Assembly: GCA_018907035.1 (NCBI GenBank)
Contig: JACCIC010000001.1
Coordinates: 2,532,501 to 2,596,500, forward strand
Source: Sycobia sp. Sy_11
Taxonomy: Eukaryota; Arthropoda; Insecta; Hymenoptera; Epichrysomallidae
Reading direction: 5' to 3'
DNA length: 64,000 nt
The notes under the pieces were generated by a model that saw only the letters and a program-made list of their open reading frames with translations, searched no databases and was not told the DNA's origin. Positions 1 to 12,392 of the stretch are shown here, in pieces (position 1 is the stretch's first letter; each line of letters begins with the position of its first letter). Both the position numbers and the translations under genes were made by a program.

Positions 1-830
1 TCTTCGAACGTTTAAACAAATTTTTTTAACTCACTGTACCCTTAATAATTTCTATTAGGGCATATAAGATGTTTAAAAATAATACCTTTAATACAGATAC
101 TTATAGACGAGGATGAATAAATTTTTAAATGTATATTTCTACATTTTATAAATAATATATGATTTTTAAGCCAAGTGTATTAAAAATTACCAAATAATGG
201 CTAAGCACTCAATTCGACATACTGAACAGAATTTGAAACTAATATATATTATAAAAACGTTTTCAATGGTAACAGGATAGCTCCGTACTATCAAATATAT
301 TGAAGCTACCAACTTTTCCCTTTTCACTTAGAAATTTTTCAAAAAGTAAGAAAAAGAGAAAGAGAGAACATTTTATTATTGTACATGTTTCTGTACATTT
401 TGATATAATTAATACAAAATCTAAATATATATACACGTTAAAACTATTCATATATATTTTTACATAATATGTAGTTTTTCTATTTCGCATAATTTTAACT
501 ATTTAATTTTTATAAATTACAAGTGTTTCTAATGTATGTCAGTAAGATACATCTATAAAGTCAAATGATGAATATCACTACTTGGTTAAAATTGAATTGA
601 GTTATATATATACATAATTCCACTTCATCAGAACTGAAGTAGAAGAATTTTATTTGAAATACATGTAAAGAAGAATTTGGATTTGAATTACTGTAGTTCA
701 ATTAAATTTTGTTCAAATTAGAAAAATCTTATTTTGGTTTTAAATAATATTTGTAAAGGAATGTGAAATTATTAAGACCCTAGGATTCCAGGAATATGGG
801 ATGGAAGCGAATTTCACAAACATGCAGCAA

Positions 831-851
831 GAGAGAGAGAGAGAGGGGGGG

Positions 852-885
<34 letters not shown>

Positions 886-888
886 GAG
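831..888. repeat. (GA)n microsatellite
   Basis: Purine GA repeat interrupted by a G run at 846-852. Confidence 0.95.
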
Positions 889-1340
889 TTAAAAAGATGC
901 AGATGCATTTATTTTGACAAAGGTTTTGGAGCTCTATGATATCAAAACGTAATACATATATATTAAACACTAACCATTCTACAGCCTTCATAAAATTGTG
1001 ACTGTTAAAATTTGAACGAATCGAGAGCGAAAGATGAGTTACGAAGCGCCTACGTCAAAATGAAAATCGAAAATCAGATTTATTTGTTCAAGCAGGTGTA
1101 TTGCAATGCTTTATTTCGAGATCGATATAACTGTTATATTAATCTATTTTAGAATTCTCAACGAATTTTACTTTATAGTACTGTTTTTTTCATAGAGAAG
1201 CATTTAACACAAAAAATTTCTTGCAATTTCATTTAACTTGCAACATAATTTCAGGATTATATTATGCGTAAGAGCCGTTGCAATCATCCCCTCTTCCCAT
1301 CTCAAACGTTATGCCAGTTGCGTGTTTCAGTAATTTCTAA

Positions 1341-1344
<4 letters not shown>

Positions 1345-1397
<53 letters not shown>
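1345..1397. repeat. (AT)n microsatellite
   Basis: About 26 AT units without interruption. Confidence 0.95.
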
Positions 1398-1399
<2 letters not shown>

Positions 1400-1716
1400 G
1401 TCACAAAAATCTTTTTAACAAGGAGGCACAGAAAATTTGCAAAACAAACATATCCTGCACTGAGTGCAGGCCTCTCTTTAACGAATGTTTATATATAATA
1501 CATATACTAAATGTTTGTCAATCGCAGGCCGGTACACCGATTCCATTGTCTATAAATATATTACGCACGTGGAACAATAATAAAAAAAAAAAACAGTTAT
1601 ACGTCAAGATCCAAGAAAGCCGTCGGTTCGCGAGCTCGACGAACGGCAAACACGCGCCGAAAATGTATAATCTGATATAATATGTGAAAGTCAGGAAAAC
1701 AGCAGAAAGAGGCGAG

Positions 1717-1720
<4 letters not shown>

Positions 1721-1793
<73 letters not shown>
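1721..1793. repeat. (GA)n microsatellite next to the 1.85 kb promoter
   Basis: About 36 GA units, starting some 25 bases past the putative donor on the minus strand. GA repeats are binding sites for the insect GAGA factor. Confidence 0.95.
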
Positions 1794-1798
<5 letters not shown>

Positions 1799-1819
1799 TC
1801 GGTAATGATCTGTACTCAC

Positions 1820-1892
1820 TCGGAGATGCTCGATTAACGATCGGTCACGGGGAACTAGACACGAGACCGTCCCGGAGGTGGCTTTTATACAC
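1820..1892 (-). promoter_or_regulatory. TATA-type core promoter and short orphan first exon (minus strand)
   Basis: On the minus strand TATAAAAG lies at 1889-1882, in a strongly GC-rich block (1850-2080). About 31-33 bases downstream is an initiator-like CTAGTT near 1858-1853. A consensus splice donor GTGAGTAC begins at 1819, followed by a (CT)n tract in the presumed intron. Together these read as a noncoding first exon of about 37 nt for a gene whose body lies left of the window. No ATG occurs in that stretch. Open frames over the GC-rich block are low-complexity Arg/Pro/Ser and I do not call them genes. Confidence 0.4.
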
Positions 1893-2090
1893 CGGGGGGT
1901 AGGGGGAAGTGGGAGGGGGGCCGTTATCCGACCATCCCGTCTCCCCGCATCGCGGGCGTGCTCCCGACGACGACGGCGATGGCGGAAGGAAAGTGCGGGA
2001 GAGGCTGCGCGCGCGCGGCGGCGGCGGCGGCGGCGTCGCCTTCGCGGAGCGTCTCCCCACGCGCCTCCATTTGCCCACCGTGAAATCGGC
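1893..2090. promoter_or_regulatory. GC-rich upstream block with GGC/CGG runs
   Basis: A CpG-rich island in otherwise AT-rich DNA, with a (GCG/GGC)n run at about 2010-2035 and G-rich runs at 1894-1921. It sits directly upstream of the TATAAAAG box on the minus strand, which fits a promoter-proximal region. Confidence 0.35.
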
Positions 2091-2159
2091 GAGTATAGAT
2101 GCCATATCTTCCGTACGTATATCATAATAATAAATTTATGTATAATGGATGTATAAATT

Positions 2160-4290
2160 CTCCCCAAACGATCAGGTATACGTAGTGTTTTTTTTTGCTT
2201 CTCCCGTTCGTCGCTTATTGTGCGTAAAGTTTTCGCAAGATCCTAAATACCTGTCTGGATATGTATATATAGAAAGTTGCGTTTACTTCGCCTCGCCACC
2301 TCGGCGGGTGTTCGTGTGATCGGCAAAGATGTAATACAGGATGCTTTGGAGTTCGAAAGAAATGTTATGGGAGCGGGATTTCGAGGTTAATGGTCTAGAT
2401 ATGCATATATCAAAGTTTTTTTAAAATTAATTTTAAATGTGTAAAGTTAATGGTTCTCGCACGAGTTGAATGTTATATCACCTTGCGAAGCGCGTTTATG
2501 AATTACGTACCTGTATCGCATACTGTTTTTTTTATCTTAAATAACAAACTCTTACAATATTGAATGAAAAATACATTAATTGTACGAAAAGATTAAGTAC
2601 TTTTTCATTATTTTAGTCCATTGAACCTCCCATCTTTTAATTTCATATTAAATTGCCTTAATTAATTTTATATCTTAATTCCTACAGCTGCGTTTCATTT
2701 ATTAGAGGTTTTAAACTGACTGCTTACACATGAAGAACATAACTTTTTTATTCAATATGCCTGTAAAAAGTATATTACTTAATAAAACTGTACAGTGCGT
2801 AATAAATATGATTCTATAATTCATTCTTTAATATACTTTTTTTATTGAAAATTCTTAAAGTACTTTATTAAGCTCAAAAATTAATTATGTGTTAGTGAAA
2901 GAATAATCAGCTAAATAAGAGACAGATTTGGATTACATAAGTTCATTTTGATATTTTGAAATATTTTGAACTTTAAAATAAATGTTATTGCTGAAGGAAA
3001 GAAGCTTGGGCGAGGAAAATATGTTTAATTTTTTTTAAAGTACATTTAATATATATTTAAAAAGTAATTAGTTCGCTTTTAATAAGTGGAATGGAAGTTA
3101 CAATTAAGAATTAAACATGTATTCAATTATAATGTATTTTGCATCCTCTGATAAGAATTGCGGTTCTCCGCTGCGCGTGTATTATTTTATGTAAAGCATA
3201 AAATTTTGCAGAAAAATTAAGTATTCTCGAAACTTAAAAGTTTGTGTTTGCAATGTAAAATAGATAAGCACGATAAATACATTTTTTGTTAGAACGCTCG
3301 AAAAATAATGTAAGCATAAAAATATTTTGTTGAAAAGTTGTAATGACATTTATCTCGGCTAAATGGTTTTCCCAGTCAAAATAAAAAATCCAAAATTGAA
3401 CATTTTAAGAACGTTTAATTCAATCTGTAATCTGTATAACTCTAATACATATCTTGAGTGTTTAAAATATACGTATTATCATTTTAAATGACATCTCATG
3501 AAAAAACTGATTTTTTTTTTTCATTCACAAACTAGTTGGCAAATTTTTGAAGTTTTCGTGCAGAAATTAAGCGATTCCTGCACCCAATGCAGGTTTATCG
3601 AGAGTATATCGCGAGGCGAGAGTAATAAAAGCTAAATTTCCAATGAACGAGAGCACGTGAATACGATTTTTCAAAACTAATTGTACAAAACTTGACTTTT
3701 CACGATTGCTTTTAGAGTGTGCAAAGTGATTGCTTTTGGTATAATTCCTCTAAATATTAAATTTCGTACATTCTCTAAAGGAGCAATCAAACTCAAGAAT
3801 TGTGTAATTATTAGAAAAGTATGCTATGCCTCGATGTTTTTTATACTGAAAAATTATTTTGAACTCGAAGATTGTTAGAAAAAATCAACTATTTTTTTAA
3901 AGAATCATAATTGATTAAAAATGCAGTTGGAAATTGAAAATACTTTTAAAGTTTTCAATAATAATAAAATCTCAATAAAACTTCTTTCCATAAGCTTGTA
4001 TTTGTTAAAAATTGATCGATTTCTCAATGTGCAGTTGGTGAAAAATGTTTTAATAATAATGGATATTAATAATTAAAATAAAAAACAATCATTAAATTAT
4101 TTGTGAGATTTCAAGAAATAGTTTTTTTTTTCATTCGTTATATTCTTTCGTAAATCATTCTCCAATTGTTTAAAATTTTGTGATAAAATAAACATGTTGG
4201 ATTTAAAAAATTAATTTAGTCGATTAATGTAGTTTTCAAACTATTTATTATACTTGATTTCCTATAGTGAAAAATTAAACGATAATTTTC
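2160..4290. other. AT-rich intergenic sequence, nothing recognised
   Basis: No coding frame, tRNA or recognisable repeat family was found here. Homopolymer A/T runs are common. Confidence 0.4.
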
Positions 4291-4307
4291 AAGTATGTAA
4301 AAATTGT

Positions 4308-4440
4308 ATTAGCGATGGACTAGTAACTTGGTGATCCGAGTTCAAATCCCGGTCTCCGACGATTGACACAAGCACCACTGTAAAAATTTAGATGTGCTTT
4401 GTTTACAAACACATCGTAGACCTCCGTCGCTGATTAGCAC
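4308..4440 (+). repeat. tRNA-derived SINE-like fragment
   Basis: The stretch GGTGATCCGAGTTCAAATCC-CGG (4330-4352) has the look of a tRNA T-arm/B-box (GTTCAAATCC). A weak A-box-like ACTAGTAACTTGG lies just upstream, but a full cloverleaf cannot be drawn. The following CTCCGACG...CCTCCGTCGCTGATTAGCACCGG segment could be the body of a short SINE. I could not find a second copy in the window. Confidence 0.35.
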
Positions 4441-4556
4441 CGGTATTTGGAAACATAAATAGAGCGACGTTAAATAACATAAAACAAAATATTGAATATA
4501 AAATACAAACAATGCTTGAAAATATAATGTTTTGTTTAATATAAAAAGAATTAATT

Positions 4557-4876
4557 AATAAATAAATATTTCTATTGGTCTTACAGTCCAATTAAATAAA
4601 TTAAAATTAATACATAATAATATCAATATATATTTATATCAATACTAATACATATCGATATATAATTAATTGAAAATTATAATGACAGTCGGACTGTCCT
4701 TGTTTAAAATCACCCCCGTAGACTAATTTAAAATAAAAATATATTAGCTGAAAAAATTCTTTATTAGTGAAGTACAATCATTTCTAGTGATGTAAATATA
4801 TATATTGATATTACTATGTATTAATTTTAATTTATTTAATTGGAATGTAAGACCAATAGAAATATTTATTAATTTA
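4557..4876. repeat. Foldback (MITE-like) element with ~80-bp inverted arms
   Basis: The left arm at 4557-4637 and right arm at 4792-4875 are inverted copies with only a few mismatches. Both contain the block ATTTCTATTGGTCTTACA plus TTAATACATA-TAATATC. The loop of about 155 bases has no open frame. This size and shape suit a nonautonomous foldback transposon or MITE. Confidence 0.65.
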
Positions 4877-4879
4877 TCT

Positions 4880-7048
4880 AAATACAGTCGACATAAGCAT
4901 AATTAAAGTATAAATAGAATTACTTGATACATTTGTGAAATTTTATTATACTTTACCAGGCTATACAAAATTAATTAAATACAGAAAACTGTTATTTAAA
5001 AAAATAATTTATGATTTTTTACCTGTTCAATTAATCAGAGAGATATTCTCGACGATGCTTTGCAAAATCCGAATAGTTTTCCTTTAAAATCATGATTAAA
5101 ATATATTCGAACATATATAGGATATTCGAATAGCGTAATAAAGTTCCTAATCTTTTATAATCATTAAGCTAGCACTGCGAACGCGAGAATTTTCGATAAT
5201 TTTTTTCTTTCCCATTATGCACGTTATCCCAATAATTTTTTTAACGACGGTTACAAGTAACGTTTTTATGCGATTTTTAATTTTAAACAAAAAATCTTTG
5301 GATTCGTGCGTGCCTTCGTGCACCCTAGAAATTACACACGCGCGCGCGCGCGCGCGTATGTATATTGTATATATTGGCCAATACCCGAGCGCGTTTGCAC
5401 AAACACATCGCGAAAGAACGAAATTTCACTTTTGCCTTCTTAAAAACTGTCACGTAACTTCGTTACGCTCGCACACATACATCGAGGCATATGATCGATC
5501 GAAGGACTTATAAATTTTGCTGAATTTTTTGTTTTTCATTTCTTTTTTTTTTCATTACTTTTCTGATATGTTTACTTATAATATTATATATAGTTTTACT
5601 TTTTCGCAGCAGGTAAAAAAGTTGCTGTCGCCGATTGTATAGGCTTATAAGAATAAAAACAACGAAAAATAAAGTCTTAGAAAGAAAGCAGTCACTAAAT
5701 CATGAATATTTATGAAACTATATATAACGTGCGTTTGGTAGTGTATTTTATGATTTATAATAGAAGCACTGAGTTATATCGAAAGAGTTAAACCTTTATT
5801 ACCAATCGCTGCGTGAGTTTACTAACAGAAAAATGAAAGTAACAAAAAAAAAGAAGAAAAAAAGAAAAGTCAGATAGCAATTTATACATCTGTGTAGAAC
5901 TATATACATTTGATGATTAATTAGATTAAGAAAGTATGTCTCTTTGTACAGTGTATAAACTATAGTCTTATTGTATAAAATACAACGTTACAAACAAGTT
6001 TTATTGTATAAATTACGACGTTACCTTAATTACTAAACTTAGTCCATCAGGGCAAGTACGTATAAAATGATCAATATATACTTTATATTTTCAAATTTTA
6101 AGCATACTCATTTTGTTTGCATCGAAAGATAAATTATAATATAAATGAGAATGAACCTGCCAATGTACCAAACTGCAACCGCATGAATTCACATAAGATC
6201 GATTAAAATGACAAGAAGCAACACGAAATCATGTTAAAATCCATTTAAATCATTATATATGAAATCAGTTTAAAAATCATTCAAAATCATTTGATTTCAA
6301 ATCATTTGTGTATATACATTCAACCATACTTGTTTAATTATTGAATTGAACAATTTGGGTGAACTTCCGCCCCACTGTATCCACGCCAGATTTGGATAAA
6401 AAAATTTCTACATTTATGTGCCATATACTAATGAATTTCTTAATGGCTTTTGACAGAAATTGAATTTTCATATCGAAATCCAAAAACACCCGTAAAAATC
6501 ACGATTTCTCGAATTTATCTCGGCGAATGAGAAAAATTTCAAATAATATACGAAAGAAAAGTTGCAGACTTCATCAAAATACATATTTTTTTCCATACCT
6601 TTTTTACTCGGGGGTACCTCGGGGCATATACCATGGTGTGATCCAATTGTGAAAAATCAAAAACCCTGCACATGAGTATACAAAAAAGATGCGTTTTAAT
6701 AACAGCTGCTTGCTCAAACAATATTTGTTTGATATATTTTTTTCAAATTCTGAATTTTTTCCTATTTGCCAAAATAAGTTCGAAAAAGTACCAATTTCAT
6801 GGTTGTCGATATTAAAATTTTATTTACAAAAAAAGGCACTACGATATTCGTAATCGGTACCCAAAAAAAAAATGTACAAATTTTCAGCAAAATTTGGGAT
6901 GAATATTTTTCGGAAGTGTATCGGTCAATTTGAAATCGGAGAGCATTGTCCACCCTTACTCATTAAGTATATGTAATTATTTCGATAAGGACATTTTGTG
7001 AAAAATGGGGAATCGACATTTTTGGAATATGACATCAGTGTTTGTTTT

Positions 7049-7116
<68 letters not shown>

Positions 7117-10100
7117 GCTCATTCCCTATTATTGGAACTGTGTGTTATCAATTTAAAACAGCATTTCATTGTCAACTGCTTGCTCGACAACAAATTAATT
7201 ATTATAAAATTGCAAAGTGCACTTTTTTGTTGTTTACAACCAAGCGCTTTTCACGTTTTGGGTACAGTTTAATTGATTGTCATTTTCTCATAAAATTTGC
7301 TACATATTAAAACGTTATAAAAATTGTTAATTAATTTTGCACCTTAAAGACAACATTACATAAGATTACATTTAATATATAATTAAAAGATACTGAAATT
7401 TATATCTTGATATATTTATACCCCACTGTTTTTTAAACCTTCAACTGATTAGCATTCTACTTAATATATATGCACAATTGCATAATCAATTGACGGGAAC
7501 AGTATGTGATTTTATTACTACTAAAATTTTATCTTAGTATTATTATAGAAAAAATAACAAATGCTTTAGACTAATTAATAAGATTTATGGCTTTTTGATG
7601 CTTCAACTTATATTAAACAATATGTTTAATATATGTATTAAATTAAAGATATATATGTTTAATTTACAATATATAGGTTTTAAGAATTTTTTCTTTTATT
7701 GAATTATTATTCTTATAATCGCAGATTATGAAGTATCGAATATAATCGAAAAGTATAGGTCGTTATTCAAATTAAGAAAAGTATAAATAAATTCATACAA
7801 TTAGTATATTAAAATAATTTTCATTTAAACATTAAGTTAACAAGTTGTTCGTTGTATATTTTATAAAACTCAAAAAAAGATTTGGAAAAAGTGATCCACA
7901 TGTATTATTTTTTAACCAATCTCCAACACAACTAATCTATATTAATCTGAATATATAAATTCAATATAGAACTGAAAAGTAAAATTGTTTTTGCTCAATG
8001 ATTTAAAATCTCTGTTTTTTTTTTAATAATCTTACTACTGATATTCAATTTCATATAAAAAAAATGTAAATTGAAAATACTTTTTATAATAATCTATAAA
8101 TCAAAAAGATATACCTATATTTATGATTCTTCATTACAATAAATTCCGGATAAACATTTACCGTTCAATAAGAATACAGGGTAATAAAAATTAAGCAGTA
8201 AGTTCTTAAAAAAAATTTTTTATTTGATAATTCAAAAGTACAAATTTTTTAACGAGACTAGACAGCTACCGACTGCATTTAATTACTTTTTATATACTTT
8301 TTCTATACTTTTATTTCATTGTTTCTCTGCCAATTCAATCACAGATCGGCATCCTTTGTAGCTCTACTGCTAATACCTTATTCGAATGTAATCTAATGTA
8401 AACATACTGAAACTGCCTCGCATAGAATATGGATGCATGTAAACTGAAAAATCAAATCAGCGCCATCATTCTGTAATTGAATTTTATCAAAAGGCGTTCG
8501 ATGGTCCTTTGTACTAAACCTTTCTCCGCAAAAAAACAAGTTTAGTAATTATAATGATTATACATATACATAATGAAATACTGCGCGTGTTCGAACATAC
8601 GTTTCACAAAATTGTTTGCATATAGTACTACTGAGTACCAGCGTTAGTCCTTTTTTTATAACTCATCTTTCACTTCAATAATAATATGGCAATTATAATA
8701 AGTAGATACCGGACAGTCTGTAAGTGCAATAATAAAATTCACGTTTCTTTCATAACTATGCTTTCTTTTGCATTTGCTATATGTACATGCACATTGGCAA
8801 CATAAATTAAAATGAGAAGGGCGGGAGGCTTATCGATAACAGTACAAAAATATACAGGTTAGTTTTCTTTTTACTTTGCACTTCAGCGAATAATAAACTG
8901 ATAGTAATTTGAATATCTCTTAAAAAGCGGAGGAGAGGTGGTTTTATTTTCTGTTTTTTTTTTACGCGCAAGTTCGCAAGCGACTCCTGACGGGACGCCC
9001 TTATTTATGCTTATAACTAACTTTATAATTCTTGTATTGTGATAATAATCACAAAATGGTTTAAAATCAACAGCTTTCAAAATGTTTACTGATGCTTTTT
9101 AAAGTATGTTTATAAAAATGACTCGTAATAACACATATTAAAATGTTATTTAATAAATTATCGATTAAAATATATTTTTGTCTAATAGATCATATTTTTT
9201 ACATGTATTCAAAAAATATTTTGTATTAATATAAATAAATATGTTTTAATAAATTAAATAACTTTATTTTGTAATGGAAAATAATGATTAAATAAAATCA
9301 TCATCAAAATAATAATCAATCTATCTAAAACATGATTGTAAATAAAAGAATAAATTCATTCTAATGGACAGAATAATAAAAAAAATTCAAAAGTAACATT
9401 TAATCTGCAACTTAAATATTTTTTGATTTTTCATATTAATTGAATCAATTTATATAAAAATTAAAATATAAAAAACTAAAATGTATCTACCCAATCAATT
9501 ACTTTTCATAAAATTATGAAAAATATGAATTACGATAAACATGGTGTAAAAAATGTTGATTTCAAACTTACTTAACATGCCCGACTTGTTAATATATATC
9601 TTTAACGGTTTAGTGATATTTTATACTTTGTGTCTTTATCTAATAACATTTTTACAGTGATTGTAAAGTAATAATGAAACAATAAATATTATTGCGAATC
9701 ACATGTAATAAACTTGCAGTCGTCTGCCTATAAAAATTTATTTTAATAATTTCCTGAAATGCAGAGCAACGTGAAAATTGGCAACGGGCACATAATTCTA
9801 TTCATTTACCAAAAAAATTTTGTAAGAAAATACCATTTGTTCAAATCTGGCAATTTTAGCCAATTTCTACTATTTTTTCTTATATACATTTTCTGCATTG
9901 AACGCATCTATATATATAACACACTTACAGCCAAGAGATCTGGTCAAATATCCACTACTCTGTTCTTCCTCTAAGAGGTAAAAATATCGCAATACATATC
10001 TATACATATATATATCACTCTGTTTATAATAGCTCTACACAACACTATTTTTTTGTTTCTATTCGGTGCTAGAGTATTTTATTATTACCTATTACGTACT

Positions 10101-10460
10101 AAATACTTCTAAATCCCTACATTTGATTAGATACTCTAGACATATCACGGCGATTAATGAGTGATAAAATTTTGTAACTCATCCTTCCTTTCTTGTAAAA
10201 TTGTAATAATTCTTTCTAAATACTTGATCACGTATCACTCATAAATACAATATATCTAAGGCTACTCATAATATCTCAGAAAGTCAAAAATCTTTTACAA
10301 TAAATATCTATGATGTCTAAGAGACGCAACAAGTGTTATTGTCGGGATGCGTGTAAAAATTAGGAGCTGCATTTAATTTAAAAGGTTTAGTTTTTCCCTA
10401 GTCTACATGGAAAAAAAGAACGAAGTTCGTAGCAGGGACTTCTAATAATTCTTTACTCCT
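4880..10460. other. AT-rich intergenic sequence 3' of Ptpmeg
   Basis: No coding gene seen. It includes a CG dinucleotide run at 5338-5357 and an (AT)n tract at 7057-7112. A block at 6360-6960 with more even base use (see findings) may be an old dispersed repeat. Minor poly-A/T runs occur throughout. Confidence 0.4.
7057..7112. repeat. (AT)n microsatellite
   Basis: About 27 AT units. Confidence 0.95.
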
Positions 10461-10464
10461 GATC

Positions 10465-12392
10465 TTATCTATTGAATTCTGGAAGAGGCTTGACTATACC
10501 TTCAGTATATGCTTTATGAACTGCTTCACAGACGAATCTGTACTGACTCTGCACATAAAAATATTAAAAAAACATTAACTTTTAATTAAGCTTATTTATA
10601 AGTTAAAAAAAACATTTATTATTTAAAACGAATTATTTATTTTAAACATCAGAAGCTAGATACTCTATTAAAACACAAGAAAAAACTACTTATTTTTCGA
10701 GTTTCTTTCCATTCATACTGTGAGAATTTCTTGAAATTTCGGATAATGGATGAGATCATACTGATTGATAATAAAAATACTCACAGCATTTTGTATCATC
10801 ATTGCTCGCTGATCTCTCATTGAACGCACAATGTCTAAAGGATAAACGGGCTGATTGGCCTCGATGAGACAAAGCGCTGTCTCCATAAGCACTAGCACGC
10901 CCGTGCGGCCGATACCTGCCGAGCAGTGGACGACGGCCGGCTCTACGATGCCCGTACGAGCGGCCCTGACTCTCTCGGTGAACGTTGTGAATTGCCTCCA
11001 ATCGTCCGGGACCCCGTGATCCGGCCAGGCGCAGTACTGCATGTGCGTTATGTCCCTCTCCTCTCCGGTCTGCGGAAAGAGAAAATATATAATACTATCT
11101 ATATTAAATATTTAAAAATATTTAATAATGGCATTTACAACACCATAATATCGTTAAAAATAATAATAATAATTTAAAGATACCGCTGACGACGGTTAAA
11201 ATATTCAAATAAATAATCGATTAAAATTCTATACTATCCTACTACCGCTCTATAAAAAATAATATATGTAAATAAAGTTTCAATAAATTTTGATTGTAAT
11301 TACAAAATAAATAACACTGAAAACAAAAAGAAGAGAGTATTTTTGCCCTACATCACTTACTTAGCTTGTGAGTAAAATGTTAAGTTACTACAAATTCATA
11401 AAAAAGGCAGATTTTAAGTTACTTATAAATTTAATTGGTTTTAAAGGGAATGTAATTTAAACATAATAATTTGAAAATATAAGGTAAATAAGATAAAATT
11501 TATTAATGTAAATGTGTTTCTATTAGGCAAAACGAACTTACTTTTTATTTTCAATATCATTTATTACTTAATTACTAATGCTTAAATTCAATTTATATTT
11601 GATCTTTTAATAAAATTAATCTGCAATTGTTATTAGTATGTTAATAATTTATTGATATGAATCAAAATTTGTCACTCAAATGAAGATACTTTGATAAGGA
11701 AAACATTAAATGATCATAAGTTAGCCGAACTATAAAATAATATAAAACTTACATTTGTATCCGTGAGCACAAATTCGCGAAATACAAAGGTGTCCTCGAT
11801 GGTTTCGGAGGTACACAAGAGAGTCAAATTTCTCAAAGTGAGGGTCTCTTTTAGCGCTGGCCAGTACTGATGGCATTTGGCGCGCCCACGTTCGACCAGT
11901 GTTGTCAGCATGACCACGAGAGTACTGCCCGCCTCCAGAACCATTTGCCAAAAGTCCGCGACCGTCGTTGACAGCGGGCCCTGCGTCGCGATGTAGCGAT
12001 TTATAATTCCCGAACCAGGTATTTCCATGTTCACGTAATTTGCATTAATATAGTCTCCGTTGGAGCTGGCCATTAGAATTACTCTTGTAACGTCATCTGT
12101 GACAAAAATAAATAGTTGAAGAGATTTAACTCAATCAATGGGAAAAATCTACACAATTAAGGGGGGGGGGCGAGTATTTATATTTAACGTACATGGGGAA
12201 ATATCGCGATATCTATTTTTATTTTGATTTTCAAGTTTCTTCGACTCTGAAGAGGAAAGCTCTAGATTTTTTCGATAAAGAAGTTCGTATTGAGCGATCA
12301 ATGCTCCACTGGCAAGACCATCCGCTAATAATAACATGGATTGTGCCAACGCATCTGAACCTATTGCGATGTGCGGCACGTCAGGTACATAT
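10465..12392 (-). other. Ptpmeg: PTP catalytic-domain coding segment of Ptpmeg (exons 11-14)
   Basis: Motifs in order are: the NRYRDISP substrate-recognition loop at the exon 11/12 junction (its Tyr codon is split by the intron); [57 protein letters not shown]; and the Q-loop region QRAMMIQNA followed by [10 protein letters not shown]. All residues needed for catalysis are present, so the enzyme is predicted active. The reading frame ends with PLPEFNR and TAA at 10467-10465. It lacks the longer C-terminal tail of vertebrate PTPN4. Confidence 0.95.

Larger units (their letters stand above)
1..1690. other. AT-rich noncoding sequence
   Basis: No supported coding frame or RNA gene was seen. It contains a (GA)n tract at 831-888 and an (AT)n tract at 1345-1397. 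If the promoter at 1.85 kb is real, this would be its first intron. A short decamer-like palindrome (CTGCACTGAGTGCAGG) lies at 1456-1471; a near-matching piece occurs near 3578. Confidence 0.4.

Noticed and set aside
1691..2167. Arg/Pro/Ser-rich reading frames on both strands over the GC-rich block
   Set aside because: They arise from GA/CT and GGC repeats, overlap on both strands and have no domain; the region reads better as a promoter.
4330..4352. A functional tRNA gene
   Set aside because: Only a T-arm-like piece is present; no acceptor stem or anticodon arm can be drawn around it.
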